Shown one piece after another: positions 44,666 through 55,731 of a stretch of 64,000 nucleotides of DNA (position 1 is the stretch's first letter; every line of letters starts with the position of its first letter). Source of the stretch: Streptomyces sp. KMM 9044 (GTDB lineage: Bacteria > Actinomycetota > Actinomycetes > Streptomycetales > Streptomycetaceae); NCBI RefSeq assembly GCF_024701375.2, contig NZ_CP113910.1, positions 5,084,001 through 5,148,000 on the forward strand, read 5' to 3'. A program made the translations under genes and the position numbers. The notes under the pieces were generated by a model. It was not told where the DNA came from. It saw nothing but the letters and a program-made list of their open reading frames with translations, and did no database searches.

Positions 44666-45655
44666 ATGGCCAGGAAGACAGCTCAAGACGACCCTCTCGC
44701 CCCGGTGACGCTCGCCGTGGGCCAGGAGGACCTTCTGCTCGACCGTGCCGTGCAGGAGGTGGTGGCCGCTGCGAAGGCCTCCGACGCCGACACGGACGTA
44801 CGCGACCTCACCCCGGACCAGCTCCAGCCCGGCACCCTCGCCGAGCTGACCAGCCCCTCGCTCTTCGCCGAGCGCAAAGTCGTGGTCGTACGCAATGCGC
44901 AGGACCTGTCGGCCGACACCGTCAAGGACGTGAAGTCGTATCTCGGGGCGCCCGCCGAGGAGATCACGCTCGTCCTGCTGCACGCCGGCGGAGCCAGGGG
45001 CAAGGGCCTGCTCGACGCGGCGCGCAAGGCCGGGGCGCGGGAGGTGGCCTGCCCGAAGATGACGAAGCCGGCGGACCGGCTGGCCTTCGTGCGGAGCGAG
45101 TTCCGGACCACCGGGAGATCGGCCACACCGGAGGCGTGCCAGGCGCTCGTCGACGCCATCGGCAGTGATCTGCGGGAGCTGGCGGCCGCGGTCTCCCAGC
45201 TGGCGGCGGACATCGAGGGCACGATCGACGAGGCGGTCGTCGGCCGTTACTACACCGGGCGGGCCGAGGCGTCGAGTTTCACGGTCGCCGACCGCGCGGT
45301 CGAGGGACGGGCGGCGGAGGCGCTGGAGGCGTTGCGCTGGTCGCTGTCGACGGGGGTGGCGCCGGTGCTGATCACCAGTGCGCTGGCCCAGGGCGTCCGG
45401 GCGATCGGGAAGCTGTCGTCGGCGCGCGGCGGCAGACCGGCCGATCTGGCACGGGAGCTGGGCATGCCGCCGTGGAAGATCGACCGGGTGCGTCAGCAGA
45501 TGCGGGGCTGGACCCCCGACGGCGTGTCCGTCGCCCTGCGGGCGGTGGCCGAGGCGGACGCCGGTGTCAAGGGCGGCGGGGAGGACCCGGGGTACGCCCT
45601 GGAGAAGGCGGTCGTCACCATCGCACGCGCGGCCAGGTCGAGGGGCCGGGCGTAG
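44666..45655 (+). CDS. holA: DNA polymerase III delta subunit
   Basis: 329-aa clamp-loader subunit that opens the sliding clamp. Family segments: LAVGQEDLLLDRAVQEVV at the N-terminus, LTSPSLFAERKVVVVRNAQD, AIGSDLRELAAAVSQLA and ARGGRPADLARELGMPPWK (C-terminal domain). ATG 44666 gives MARKTAQDDP; earlier in-frame starts at 44654 and 44636 cannot be excluded and no strong ribosome-binding site distinguishes them. Confidence 0.93.
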   Translation: MARKTAQDDPLAPVTLAVGQEDLLLDRAVQEVVAAAKASDADTDVRDLTPDQLQPGTLAELTSPSLFAERKVVVVRNAQDLSADTVKDVKSYLGAPAEEITLVLLHAGGARGKGLLDAARKAGAREVACPKMTKPADRLAFVRSEFRTTGRSATPEACQALVDAIGSDLRELAAAVSQLAADIEGTIDEAVVGRYYTGRAEASSFTVADRAVEGRAAEALEALRWSLSTGVAPVLITSALAQGVRAIGKLSSARGGRPADLARELGMPPWKIDRVRQQMRGWTPDGVSVALRAVAEADAGVKGGGEDPGYALEKAVVTIARAARSRGRA

Positions 45656-45694
45656 GTCCTGCCGTCGCCCTCGGGCATCCTGCCCCGTGACAAG

Positions 45695-45746
45695 CCGAGG
45701 ACCCCGCCGCACGCCCGGGGAAGGGCGGACGAAGCGGGGTCCTCGG
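45695..45746. terminator. Bidirectional terminator between holA and rpsT
   Basis: CCGAGGACCCCGC (45695-45707) pairs perfectly with GCGGGGTCCTCGG (45734-45746). It lies between the convergent holA and rpsT genes and can serve both. Confidence 0.75.
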
Positions 45747-45883
45747 TCACGCTCGGAGCCCGTACCCGCGTGGCGAACGCAGGCCGCGTACAGGCTCGGG
45801 GTTGCCGGTCGGGGGCGGAGAGAGAGGGCCCGCCCGGGGTCCTTCCGGCGGTCGGATCAGATCCGGTCAGATCAGCGAGTGGT

Positions 45884-46150
45884 TCAGCCCTTGAGGGACG
45901 CGACCTTCAGAGCCAGCGCCGACTTCTTGTTGGCGGCCTGGTTCTTGTGGATGACGCCCTTGGAGACGGCCTTGTCGAGCTGACGCGCGGCAGCGCGCTG
46001 GTACGCGGTGGCCTTCTCGGCGTCGCCTGCGACGGCGGCCTCACGAGCCTTGCGGATCGCGGTCTTCAGAGAGGACTTGACGGCCTTGTTGCGCAGCCGG
46101 GCCTTCTCGTTGGTCTTGTTCCGCTTGATCTGGGACTTGATGTTCGCCAC
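45884..46150 (-). CDS. rpsT: 30S ribosomal protein S20
   Basis: 88-aa ribosomal protein bS20: [18 protein letters not shown] at the start, then [17 protein letters not shown] and [20 protein letters not shown] 46150 preceded by AGAGG gives the normal length. It is divergent from lepA across 291 bp, which should hold both promoters. No attenuating structure was recognised. Confidence 0.97.
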   Translation of the reverse strand: MANIKSQIKRNKTNEKARLRNKAVKSSLKTAIRKAREAAVAGDAEKATAYQRAAARQLDKAVSKGVIHKNQAANKKSALALKVASLKG

Positions 46151-46441
46151 GAAGGAGCCTCTACAGGTTCTGGTACGGGGCCGCACGGGTCCCGTACCGG
46201 TGAATTTCTTGAGATGCGCCCCACGCCGGGAGGGCAGGAGACGCAACGCCCCACGTTACCAGCGGCCCGGCGGACGGCCCAAACCCGGCCCAGGCCGGGT
46301 GCCGGTACGGGCCCCGGCCGGACCCCCGGTCCCCACCCGGGGCACCACGCCCCCCGCCCGTGGGACCATGGAAGCTACGTATCGATCCGATCCGACCCGA
46401 GACCGCAGACACTGCGGACGCCTCAAGAATCAGGACCCTGC

Positions 46442-48310
46442 GTGCCCGCGACCCCCAGCCACGTGCCCGAGCCGAGCCGTACCGACCCGGCTCTGATCCG
46501 CAACTTCTGCATCATCGCGCACATCGACCACGGCAAGTCCACGCTCGCCGACCGGATGCTCCAGCTGACCGGTGTGGTCGATCAGCGGCAGATGCGCGCC
46601 CAGTACCTCGACCGCATGGACATCGAGCGTGAACGCGGCATCACGATCAAGTCCCAGGCGGTGAGGCTGCCGTGGGCGCCCACGGACGACAAGGGCAGCA
46701 CGCGCATCCTCAACATGATCGACACGCCGGGGCACGTCGACTTCACCTACGAGGTGTCGCGGTCGCTCGCCGCCTGCGAGGGCACGGTCCTCCTGGTGGA
46801 CGCCGCGCAGGGCATCGAGGCCCAGACCCTCGCCAACCTGTACCTGGCGATGGAGAACGACCTCACGATCATCCCGGCGCTCAACAAGATCGACCTGCCG
46901 GCCGCACAGCCCGAGAAGTTCGCCGAGGAGCTCGCCAACCTGGTCGGCTGCGAGCCCGACGACGTGCTGAAGGTGTCCGCGAAGACCGGTCTCGGTGTCG
47001 AGGCGCTGCTGGACAGGGTGGTCGCCGACGTCCCCGCCCCGGTCGGCGTCGAGAACGCCCCGGCCCGTGCGATGATCTTCGACTCGGTGTACGACTCCTA
47101 CCGCGGTGTCGTGACGTACGTCAGGGTCATCGACGGCCAGCTCAACAAGCGTGAGCGCATCCGGATGATGTCCACGGGCGCGACACACGAGCTGCTGGAG
47201 ATCGGTACCAACTCGCCGGAGATGCTGCCCGCCGACGGCCTCGGCGTCGGCGAGGTGGGCTACCTCATCACCGGTGTGAAGGACGTCCGCCAGTCGAAGG
47301 TCGGGGACACCGTCACCAGCCAGCACAAGGGGGCCGAGGAGGCGCTCGGCGGCTACAAGGACCCCAAGCCCATGGTGTTCTCGGGCCTGTACCCGCTGGA
47401 CGGTTCCGACTACCCCGAGCTGCGCGAGGCGCTGGACAAGCTCCAGCTCAACGACGCCGCCCTGGTCTACGAGCCGGAGACCTCCGCCGCCCTCGGCTTC
47501 GGCTTCCGCGTCGGCTTCCTCGGCCTGCTGCACCTCGACGTGATCCGCGAGCGCCTCGAGCGTGAGTTCGGGCTCGACCTGATCGCCACCGCGCCGAACG
47601 TCGTCTACCGCGTGGACATGGAGGACGGCACCGAGCACATCGTCACCAACCCGAGCGAGTTCCCCGAGGGGAAGATCGCCGAGGTGTACGAGCCGGTCGT
47701 GCGTGCCACCCTCCTGGCGCCCAGCGAGTTCATCGGCTCGATCATGGAGCTGTGCCAGACCCGGCGCGGTGTCCTGCTCGGTATGGACTACCTCTCCGAG
47801 GACCGGGTGGAGATCCGCTACACCCTCCCGCTCGCCGAGATCGTCTTCGACTTCTTCGACCAGCTGAAGTCCAAGACCCGCGGCTACGCCTCCCTCGACT
47901 ACGAGCCCACCGGCGAGCAGACCTCCAGCCTGGTGAAGGTCGACATCCTGCTGCACGGCGACAAGGTGGACGCGTTCTCCGCGATCACTCACAAGGACCA
48001 GGCGTACGCCTATGGTGTGCGGCTCGTCGCCAGGCTCAAGGAGCTGATCCCGCGGCAGGCCTTCGAGGTGCCGGTGCAGGCCGCCATCGGCTCCCGGGTG
48101 ATCGCCCGCGAGACCATCCGCGCCATCCGCAAGGACGTCCTCGCCAAGTGCTACGGCGGTGACATCTCGCGCAAGCGCAAGCTGCTGGAGAAGCAGAAGG
48201 AGGGCAAGAAGCGGATGAAGATGGTGGGCTCCGTGGAGGTCCCGCAGGAGGCCTTCATCGCCGTCCTCTCCAGCGACGAGAACGCGGGGTCGGGCAAGGC
48301 CAAGAAGTAA
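46442..48310 (+). CDS. lepA: Elongation factor 4 (LepA)
   Basis: 622-aa translational GTPase that acts on stalled or back-translocated ribosomes. G1 is [10 protein letters not shown]2 ERGITIK, G3 DTPGHVDF and G4 NKID. The LepA-specific C-terminal domain holds [20 protein letters not shown] and ends near [16 protein letters not shown] 46442 has AGGA upstream. Followed by a strong palindromic terminator. Confidence 0.97.
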   Translation: MPATPSHVPEPSRTDPALIRNFCIIAHIDHGKSTLADRMLQLTGVVDQRQMRAQYLDRMDIERERGITIKSQAVRLPWAPTDDKGSTRILNMIDTPGHVDFTYEVSRSLAACEGTVLLVDAAQGIEAQTLANLYLAMENDLTIIPALNKIDLPAAQPEKFAEELANLVGCEPDDVLKVSAKTGLGVEALLDRVVADVPAPVGVENAPARAMIFDSVYDSYRGVVTYVRVIDGQLNKRERIRMMSTGATHELLEIGTNSPEMLPADGLGVGEVGYLITGVKDVRQSKVGDTVTSQHKGAEEALGGYKDPKPMVFSGLYPLDGSDYPELREALDKLQLNDAALVYEPETSAALGFGFRVGFLGLLHLDVIRERLEREFGLDLIATAPNVVYRVDMEDGTEHIVTNPSEFPEGKIAEVYEPVVRATLLAPSEFIGSIMELCQTRRGVLLGMDYLSEDRVEIRYTLPLAEIVFDFFDQLKSKTRGYASLDYEPTGEQTSSLVKVDILLHGDKVDAFSAITHKDQAYAYGVRLVARLKELIPRQAFEVPVQAAIGSRVIARETIRAIRKDVLAKCYGGDISRKRKLLEKQKEGKKRMKMVGSVEVPQEAFIAVLSSDENAGSGKAKK

Positions 48311-48365
48311 CCGCGGGTCACCGGAGGCGGCCGGGGGAGCGCCCGCCGGAGAGCCCGGGGCGGAG

Positions 48366-48399
48366 CGAGGCCCGTCGTGCGCGCGCACGACGGGCCTCG
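48366..48399. terminator. Palindromic terminator after lepA
   Basis: Perfect 34-nt palindrome, arms CGAGGCCCGTCGTGCG and complement, 56 bases after the lepA stop codon. The rest of the 341-bp gap holds the operator-like repeat at 48536 and the promoter region of the acyl-CoA ligase. Confidence 0.8.
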
Positions 48400-48535
48400 G
48401 CGCGTTCGCGCCGGGTCCGCAGCGGCTCCCCGGCGGGTTCGTCGTCCGCCCGTCAGGGGATTTCCTGTACGAAGTGACAGGCCGTGGCCCCTTACGCAGC
48501 CGCCGGTGGGCCTTTACTCTGTCCCTGCTCGACGG

Positions 48536-48550
48536 TTACTCGCGAGTTAA
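48536..48550. promoter_or_regulatory. Operator-like repeat upstream of the acyl-CoA ligase
   Basis: TTACTCGCGAGTTAA is almost symmetric (TTACTCG / CGAGT-TAA with one extra T), about 100 bp before the ligase start. TetR-family regulators of fatty-acid genes bind similar sites; identity of the regulator is unknown. Confidence 0.4.
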
Positions 48551-48651
48551 ACAAGGGTACGACAGCGTAACCGGCCGAACACCACCCGCATGTCAGCCGT
48601 ACACCAGCCGCATCTGAGCCAGCCGCACCGTCGCGGGTCCCGGAGGATGTC

Positions 48652-50526
48652 TTGAGCGACACACAGACTTTGATCGAGAACCGGCCGCCGAGCGTGGCGA
48701 CCCTCTTCCTGGAGCGTGTCGCCGCCACACCGGACGCCGAGGCGTACCGCTATCCCGTCCCGCCCGCCTCGGGCGGGGGACCCGACGACTGGAAGTGCCT
48801 CACCTGGGCCGAGGCCGCCGAACGGGTCAACGCCATCGCGGCCGGCCTGATCGAGCTGGGCGTGAACCCGGAGGAACGGGTGGCGCTCGCGTCCGCCACC
48901 CGGGTCGAATGGGTCCTCGCCGACCTCGGCATCATGTGCGCGGGCGCCGCCACCACCACGGTCTACCCGCAGACGAACATCGAGGAGTCCGCGTACATCC
49001 TGTCGGACTCCGACAGCCGGGTGCTGATCGCGGAGAACGCCGAGCAGGTGGACAAGGTCGCGGCGAAGCGCGCCGAGCTGCCCCACCTCGGCCACGTCGT
49101 GGTCATCGACGCGGCCGGCGTCGAGACGGACGACTGGGTGATCAGTCTCGCCGAGCTGGAACGCCGCGGCACGGCCCGGCTGGAGAGGGACGCCGGGCTG
49201 GTCAAGGAGCGGGTCGCCGCGATCACCAAGGACCAGCTGGCCACCCTCATCTACACCTCGGGCACCACCGGCCGCCCCAAGGGCGTCCGCCTGCCGCACG
49301 ACAACTGGGCGTACATGGCGAAAGCGATCGCCGCGACGGGCCTCGTGCACGCGGACGACGTGCAGTACCTGTGGCTGCCGCTCGCGCACGTCTTCGGCAA
49401 GGTGCTCACCTCGGGCCAGATCGAGGTCGGCCACGTCACCGCCGTCGACGGTCGTGTCGACAAGATCATCGAGAACCTGCCGGTGGTGCAGCCGACCTAC
49501 ATGGCGGCCGTCCCGCGCATCTTCGAGAAGGTCTACAACGGGGTCGCCGCCAAGGCGCGGGCCGGCGGCGGAGCCAAGTACAAGATCTTCCAGTGGGCCG
49601 CGGGCGTATCCCGCGAGTATGCCAAGGTCACCCAGGACAACTTCCGCCGCACCGGCACCGCCAGTGCCCCCTTCGGCCTCACCGCCAAGCACAACGTCGC
49701 CGACAAGCTGGTCTACGCCAAGATCCGCGACGCGTTCGGCGGCAACCTGCGCGCCTGCGTCTCCGGTTCGGCGGCCCTCGCGCCCGACATCGGCTACTTC
49801 TTCGCCGGCGCCGGGATCCACATCCTGGAGGGCTACGGACTCACCGAGTCCTCCGCAGCCTCCTTCGTGAACCCCGGCGAGGCCTACCGCACCGGCACCG
49901 TCGGCAAGCCGCTGCCCGGCACCGAGGTGCGCGTCGCCGACGACGGCGAGATCCTGCTGCGCGGCCCCGGCATCATGGAGGGCTACCACGGGCTGCCCGA
50001 GAAGACCGCCGAGGTCCTGGAGTCCGACGGCTGGTTCCACACCGGTGACATCGGCGAGCTGTCGCCCGACGGCTACCTGCGGATCACCGACCGCAAGAAG
50101 GACCTCATCAAGACCTCCAGCGGCAAGTACATCTCGCCCGCCGAGGTCGAGGGACAGTTCAAGGCGGTGTGCCCGTACGTCTCCAACATCCTGGTGCACG
50201 GCGCCGACCGGAACTACTGCACCGCCCTCATCGCCCTCGACGAGGTGGCCCTCGCGGCCTGGGCGCAGGAGAACGGCCTGGAGGGCAAGCCGTACGCGGA
50301 GATCGTCGCCGCGCCCGCCACGGTCGAGATGGTCGACGGCTACGTCAAGCAGCTCAACGAGGGCCTCCAACGCTGGCAGACCATCAAGAAGTTCCGCGTC
50401 CTGCCCCGCGACCTCGACATCGAACACGGCGAGATCACCCCGAGCCTGAAGCTGAAGCGCCCGGTGGTGGAGCGCGAGTACAAGCACCTGATCGACGAGA
50501 TGTACGCGGGCGCCCGGGAGGCGTGA
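48652..50526 (+). CDS. Long-chain fatty-acid-CoA ligase (AMP-forming)
   Basis: 624-aa adenylate-forming enzyme of the FadD15/ACSL type that activates fatty acids as acyl-CoA. The AMP-binding P-loop is YTSGTTGRPKG (about residues 199-209), then ILEGYGLTESSAA, GWFHTGDIGELSPDGYLRI and the hinge/catalytic DRKKDLIKTSSGKYISP. The TTG start at 48652 is supported by GGAGGATG seven bases upstream. Monocistronic: a 23-bp terminator stem follows. Confidence 0.93.
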   Translation: MSDTQTLIENRPPSVATLFLERVAATPDAEAYRYPVPPASGGGPDDWKCLTWAEAAERVNAIAAGLIELGVNPEERVALASATRVEWVLADLGIMCAGAATTTVYPQTNIEESAYILSDSDSRVLIAENAEQVDKVAAKRAELPHLGHVVVIDAAGVETDDWVISLAELERRGTARLERDAGLVKERVAAITKDQLATLIYTSGTTGRPKGVRLPHDNWAYMAKAIAATGLVHADDVQYLWLPLAHVFGKVLTSGQIEVGHVTAVDGRVDKIIENLPVVQPTYMAAVPRIFEKVYNGVAAKARAGGGAKYKIFQWAAGVSREYAKVTQDNFRRTGTASAPFGLTAKHNVADKLVYAKIRDAFGGNLRACVSGSAALAPDIGYFFAGAGIHILEGYGLTESSAASFVNPGEAYRTGTVGKPLPGTEVRVADDGEILLRGPGIMEGYHGLPEKTAEVLESDGWFHTGDIGELSPDGYLRITDRKKDLIKTSSGKYISPAEVEGQFKAVCPYVSNILVHGADRNYCTALIALDEVALAAWAQENGLEGKPYAEIVAAPATVEMVDGYVKQLNEGLQRWQTIKKFRVLPRDLDIEHGEITPSLKLKRPVVEREYKHLIDEMYAGAREA

Positions 50527-50551
50527 CCGGCACAGTCTGACGCGCGGGACG

Positions 50552-50601
50552 GGGGTGGAGTCCCGGACCCGGCCGACTGGCCGGGTCCGGGACTCCACCC
50601 C
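50552..50601 (+). terminator. Long perfect terminator hairpin
   Basis: A perfect 23-bp stem (50552-50574 with 50579-50601) and a four-base loop lie 25 bases after the ligase stop. It also marks the junction between core genes and the restriction-modification region. Confidence 0.88.
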
Positions 50602-50872
50602 CTCGCCGTCTCCCGGTCCCCCGTCGTTGTCCTCTGTCCGTGCCTCCCCGCTCACTGCGGCCAGGTGCACGCCAGGGTGGGCCGTGGGCACGGGATTCCG
50701 GGGGACGCAGGGGTTCATATGGACTGCCGGCGAAGGCAGTGACAGAGGAAGCCCGTGCGTAAAGGCGTGGCCTGACGGGCCGACGGCCACTAGGCTCAAA
50801 GATCCTCAGGAGCCCTCGACGAACCGGACCACGGACTCGGGGCGGACAGCTATCAGAGAGCGTACTCACCCG
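50602..50872. other. Intergenic region before hsdR
   Basis: 271 bp with no recognisable gene. TAGGCT at 50791 could be part of an hsdR promoter, but no well-spaced -35 is seen. No integrase, attachment-site repeat or tRNA is visible at this left edge of the accessory region. Confidence 0.4.
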
Positions 50873-53800
50873 ATGAGTGCAGACGGCGCGGCACGGACGC
50901 CGGATCCCGGACTTGCCGAACTCGCCCGGAATTCCCGCAACTTCGGATTCCTGTACGACCATCTGGCGCTGCTCGTCGCCTACGGCACTGCGGCCGAGGC
51001 CTACGTCTTCACTGACCCGAACACCTCGCTCATCAAGTCCCGCCAGTTCGGCGAGGCCCTCGCCGCTGACCTCGTTCTCCGGGGCCGGGTCCAGTACGCG
51101 GGCAGCAAGCAGATCGAGCGGCTGGCGGCTCTGGACCGAGAGGGCTACCTGCACGGCAACGTGAAAAACGCCTTTCACGAGGTCCGAGTGCTGGGCAACA
51201 AGGCCAGTCACGACGGCTACGACGACCCCGACGACGCGTTCCGGGCGCTGCGGACCTGCCACCGCCTGGGCGTCTGGTACTACCGGCTGCTCACCGCCTC
51301 CCGGGACCAGCGGACCTTCGTCCCGCCGGACCCGGACCGCACGCCGGCCGCCGAGAACCGTGCGCTGCGCGCGCAGGTGGCCGAGTCGCGTCGTGCCCTT
51401 CAGGAGGCACGCCTCAGCTACGCGGGCCAGGCGAGCCAGGCGCAGGCCGAGCAAACCGCACGCACCGCCGCCGAGCAGGAGCTGGCCGCTGCCACCGCCG
51501 AGCGCGAGGAGCTGGCCCGCCAGGTCGAGGCCATGCGCGACCGGCTCGCGGCCCTCCAGCAGACACAGTCCGCCGACGACGACCGCCTGCTGTACGCACG
51601 GGCCACCAGCCCGGCTGCCGCATCCGAAGCAGTGGCCGAACGCGCCCGGCTGCTGGACAACGCAGAGCAGGCCGCCCGCGAGCCGCTCACCGAGGCCCAG
51701 GTGCGCGTACGCCTGGACGAGATGCTCACCGAGGCGGGCTGGAGCGTCCAGGACGCGGGCGCCGACCTCAACCTGTACGTGCAGGGCGACCGACGGGGCA
51801 GTGGCGTCGCCGTCCGTGAGGTGACCACCGCGACCGGCCGCGCCGACTATGCCCTGTACGTGGAGCGCAAACTGGTCGGCGTGATCGAGGCCAAGCGGGA
51901 GGGCGCCGACCTCACCGCCGCCCAGGAACAGGCCGACCGGTACGCGGACCACCCCACGGACGCACAACAGCGCCTGATCGCCTGGCGCACACCCCTCCCC
52001 TTCCGCTATGTCTCGGACGGCGGTGAGACCCGGTTCCGTAACGCCCTCGACCCGGATTCCCGCACCCGGCGCATCTTCTCCTTCCACCAGCCCCGCACCC
52101 TGGCCCGGTGGATCCGTCAGGCGGAGCAGGACCCGCAAGCCCCGTCCTACCGGGCCCGGTTGCGCTACCGGATGCCTGACCTCGACGAACGCCCGCTCCG
52201 TCCCGCCCAGATCAAGGCGGTGCGCGAGGTCGAGAAGTCCGTCGCGTTGGGCAAGGGTCAGCAGGGCACTGGTCAGTCACGCTCCCTGGTGCAGATGGCG
52301 ACCGGAGCAGGCAAGACGTACACGGCCGTCACGTTCGCCTACCGGATGCTCAAGCACGCCCAGGCGGAGCGTGTGCTGTTCCTGGTGGACCGCAACAACC
52401 TGGGCGCCCAGGCGCAGACCGAGTTCGAGAACTTCGTCACCCCCGACACCAACCGCACCTTCGCCGACCTGTACAACGTGCAGCGCCTCGGTGCCGAGGG
52501 CATGAATCCGTCCGCGAAGGTCGTCGTCTCCACCGTGCAGCGCCTCTACATGGAGCTCACGGGCGCGAGCGTGCCCCCGCGACCGGACTCGGCGGAGGGC
52601 GAGGAGGACCACTCCTACGACGTGGCCGCGGACATCTCCGTCGGCTACCACGCGAACATCCCGCCGGAGTCCTTCGACCTGATCGTCGTCGACGAGTGCC
52701 ACCGCTCCATCTATGGCAAGTGGCGTTCCGTCCTGGAGTACTTCGACGCGCCGATCGTCGGCCTGACCGCGACACCCGTCGCCCAGACCTTCGGCTACTT
52801 CAACGGCAACCTGGTCAGCGAGTACACCTACCAGGAGGCGGTCGCCGACGGCGTCAACGTCGACTTCCAGGTGTACGAGATCCTCACCCGGATAACGGGG
52901 GAGGGCGGCGCCATCGCCCGCGGCATCATCCCCGTCCGCGACCGGCGCACCCGGCGACAGCGCTACGAGGACTTCGACGAGGACGTCATCTACGGCGCCA
53001 AGGAAGTCGGCGTCGGCGTGATCAGCAAGGATCAGCTGCGCACGGTGATCCGCACCTTCCGGGAGCGCCTGTTCAGCGAGATCTTCCCCGAGCGCGCCAA
53101 ACGCGACCGGCAGACCGGCGAACTGCTGTGGGACGAGATGTACGTCCCCAAGACGCTCATCTTCGCCAAGAACGACAACCACGCCGAGGAGATCGTCGAG
53201 GTCGTCCGGGACGTCTTCGGCAAGGGTGACGACTTCTGCGCGAAGATCACCCACGCGGCGAGGAAACCCGCCGAACGTCTCTCCGCCTTCCGTAACCTGC
53301 CGCAACTGCGCATCGCGGTCACCGTCGACATGATCGCGACGGGGACGGACGTCAAGCCGCTGGAGTGCCTGCTGTTCCTACGGGACGTCAACAGTTGGGC
53401 CTACTTCGAGCAGATGAAGGGCCGGGGCGCCCGAACCCTGTCGCTGACCGAGTTCGAGCGGGTCACGCCGGGCGTCGGCCCCAAGACGCACTTCGTGATC
53501 GTCGACGCGGTGGGGGTGACCCGCAAGGAGAAGGTGGACGCGGGTCCGCTGGAGCAGCACACGGAGAAGGACCTCAACCTCGAAAAGCTCCTGCGTCTCA
53601 CCGCGCGGGGTCTCGTGGAGGACGCGCACGTCTCCACTTTGGCCTCGCGTCTCGCCAAGCTCGATCTCCAGATGACGGACGAGGAACGGGCGGAGATCGA
53701 GACCCTCAGCGAGGGCGTTCCGCTGAAGACCGTCGTGCACAACATGGTCAAGGCCGTCGCCGTCGACGAGCAGGCCAAGATCCGGGAAGCCGCGGAACGG

Positions 53801-54556
53801 CTCGGGCTCGACCCGGACGAGGCCGTCAGGGCTGCGGTGGTCCGTGCCCTGCAGCCACTGGCGTCCAACCCGCCGCTCCGCAAACGGCTGCTGGAGATGC
53901 GCCGCGCGAAGGACATCCTGTACGACGAGACCAGCCGCGACGCCCTTGTTTCCGCCGGCGCGGTCGCGGAGGACGAGTCGACGGCCCGGGTCACCGTCCG
54001 TGACTGGAAGGTGTACGTGGACGAGCACCGGGACGAGATCGCGGCGCTCTCCCTCGCCTTCGCCGCCGGATCACAGGTCCCGCCGCGCGAGGCATTGCGG
54101 CGCCTCAAGGACCTCGCGCGGTCCGTGGCCCGCCCGCCGCGCGCCTGGACGGCGGACCGGCTGTGGCGTTCCTACGAGAAGGTGGGCGAGGCCGTGACGG
54201 CCGACCGCTCCGGCGCCCGGACGGCGGTCGATCTGCTTGCCCTGCTCCGGTACGAACTCGATGGCGGCGCGGAGAACGGCGCGGACCGGCCACGCCCGCA
54301 CGGGGAGGCGGTACGGGAGCGGTACGCGGGGTGGCTGGCGAGGCAGGAGCAGGCCGGTGTGACCTTCACCGACAACGAGCGCTGGTGGCTCGACCACATC
54401 GCCACCGCCACGGTCAAGCATGTACGCTTCGACACCGCCGACCTCGACTACGCCCCGTTCATCAAGCGGAACGGCACGGACGGCTTCCTCGCGGAGTTCG
54501 GCGAGACGAGGGCGGAAGAAATCCTCGACGAACTGGACAGGGAGCTGGGCGCGTGA
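50873..54556 (+). CDS. hsdR: Type I restriction enzyme R subunit with DUF4145-like domain
   Basis: 1227-aa endonuclease/translocase subunit. Residues 20-145 resemble DUF4145 (NFGFLYDHLALLVAYGTAAE, VFTDPNTSLIKSRQFGEALA). A coiled coil (155-275) follows, then a PD-(D/E)XK nuclease (GRADYAL with Asp325, VIEAKREG at 338-345). The superfamily 2 motor has Walker A MATGAGKTYTAV (about 475) and DECH (about 607). The C-terminal part resembles EcoEI-type HsdR. The ATG at 50873 was chosen as the first Met of conserved sequence; its ribosome-binding site is poor. The TGA overlaps the GTG of hsdS. Likely intact, though its partner hsdS is interrupted. Confidence 0.93.
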   Translation: MSADGAARTPDPGLAELARNSRNFGFLYDHLALLVAYGTAAEAYVFTDPNTSLIKSRQFGEALAADLVLRGRVQYAGSKQIERLAALDREGYLHGNVKNAFHEVRVLGNKASHDGYDDPDDAFRALRTCHRLGVWYYRLLTASRDQRTFVPPDPDRTPAAENRALRAQVAESRRALQEARLSYAGQASQAQAEQTARTAAEQELAAATAEREELARQVEAMRDRLAALQQTQSADDDRLLYARATSPAAASEAVAERARLLDNAEQAAREPLTEAQVRVRLDEMLTEAGWSVQDAGADLNLYVQGDRRGSGVAVREVTTATGRADYALYVERKLVGVIEAKREGADLTAAQEQADRYADHPTDAQQRLIAWRTPLPFRYVSDGGETRFRNALDPDSRTRRIFSFHQPRTLARWIRQAEQDPQAPSYRARLRYRMPDLDERPLRPAQIKAVREVEKSVALGKGQQGTGQSRSLVQMATGAGKTYTAVTFAYRMLKHAQAERVLFLVDRNNLGAQAQTEFENFVTPDTNRTFADLYNVQRLGAEGMNPSAKVVVSTVQRLYMELTGASVPPRPDSAEGEEDHSYDVAADISVGYHANIPPESFDLIVVDECHRSIYGKWRSVLEYFDAPIVGLTATPVAQTFGYFNGNLVSEYTYQEAVADGVNVDFQVYEILTRITGEGGAIARGIIPVRDRRTRRQRYEDFDEDVIYGAKEVGVGVISKDQLRTVIRTFRERLFSEIFPERAKRDRQTGELLWDEMYVPKTLIFAKNDNHAEEIVEVVRDVFGKGDDFCAKITHAARKPAERLSAFRNLPQLRIAVTVDMIATGTDVKPLECLLFLRDVNSWAYFEQMKGRGARTLSLTEFERVTPGVGPKTHFVIVDAVGVTRKEKVDAGPLEQHTEKDLNLEKLLRLTARGLVEDAHVSTLASRLAKLDLQMTDEERAEIETLSEGVPLKTVVHNMVKAVAVDEQAKIREAAERLGLDPDEAVRAAVVRALQPLASNPPLRKRLLEMRRAKDILYDETSRDALVSAGAVAEDESTARVTVRDWKVYVDEHRDEIAALSLAFAAGSQVPPREALRRLKDLARSVARPPRAWTADRLWRSYEKVGEAVTADRSGARTAVDLLALLRYELDGGAENGADRPRPHGEAVRERYAGWLARQEQAGVTFTDNERWWLDHIATATVKHVRFDTADLDYAPFIKRNGTDGFLAEFGETRAEEILDELDRELGA

Positions 54557-55731
54557 CGCTGGGGCTGAGTGCGGCTGCGGGGGATGGGGCCGAGGGGGCT
54601 TCGGGGGAGCTTCCGGCGGGGTGGGTGCGGGCGACGGTTGCCGAGCTGTGTGACGTCAATCCTCGCGGCTTCGACGAGGAGCCCGAAGACGATGAGCTGA
54701 TCTCTCAGGTCCCCATGGCAATGGTCGAGGCCGGGACGGGGCGCCTGGATGCCTCGATGCAGGTGCGGTACGGAGACTTCAAGAGGAAATCCCTGACTCG
54801 CTTCCAGGAGAACGATGTTCTCTTCGCGAAGATTACGCCGTGCATGGAGAACGGGAAGATTGTGCAGGCGCAGGCGCTGGCTGGTGGTCGAGCTCTCGGT
54901 AGCACCGAATTTCACGTTCTTCGCAGTCGGGGGGCCGTCCTTCCCGAATACTTGATGCACTATCTTATGCAGCGCTCGGTGCGAATGGTTGCTGAACAGC
55001 ATATGTCTGGCGCTGTGGGTCAACGGCGTGTGCCTCGCCCCTACCTTGAATCGCTCGAGATCCCTGTGCCGCCTCTTGAGGAACAATTGCGGATCGTTGC
55101 CGAGGTCGGACGCCAGGTGGCCCACATAGAGGCTGGCGAGCGGGCTGTTTCGCTCGCGGTCGAGCGTGCGGTCGACCTCCACGCAAGTATCGCGGACGGT
55201 GCAATTGAGCAGCTTTCTGACGCCCCAGTGGTGAAGCTGGAGTCAGTGTTGCGTGAACCGCTGCGCAACGGTGTCTCGGCGAAGGCGACCAATAGTGGGG
55301 CTGGAATTCGCACCCTCACCCTGACCGCAGTCACCCGAGACGACTTCAGCGACCAGTTCACCAAGATTACCGGCGCAGATCCAAAGAAGGCGAAGAACCT
55401 CTGGCTGGAGGACCAGGATATTTTCATCCAGCGGTCGAACTCGGCCGAGTTGGTCGGGACGTCAGCTATCTACCGAGGGGCTGAAAACTGGGCGATCTAT
55501 CCCGACCTCCTCATTCGCGTGCGGGTGCAGCGTGACCAGTCTTTGCCTGATTATGTAGCTTTGGTCTTGCGTACGAGCCGGGTCCTTTTCTATTTGCGCC
55601 AGAATGCCCGTGGGCTGTCAGGGTCGATGCCGAAGATTGATCAGGCGACGATCGAGAACGTGGAGTTTCCGTTGCCTTCCTTGCCGCGCCAGAAGGAAGC
55701 CATAGACCTCGATTCTTCACTTGCGGTGTGA
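54553..55731 (+). pseudogene. hsdS: Type I specificity subunit, 5' part (interrupted by IS)
   Basis: Specificity subunit that recognises the DNA target. The intact reading covers 384 codons to 55704; an IS adds about eight codons before a stop at 55731. Seen are target domain 1 (about 20-175), the central conserved helix region after VPPLEEQLRIVAEVGRQVAH, and target domain 2 ending PLPSLPRQKEAI. The C-terminal conserved region lies beyond the IS. GC is lower than in neighbours from about 54850, as is usual for transferred hsdS. GTG 54553 overlaps the hsdR stop. A truncated product with both target domains could still be made. Confidence 0.88.

Noticed and set aside
46430..48388. A 652-codon antisense frame over lepA
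   Set aside because: Shadow frame of a conserved gene with no motif of its own.
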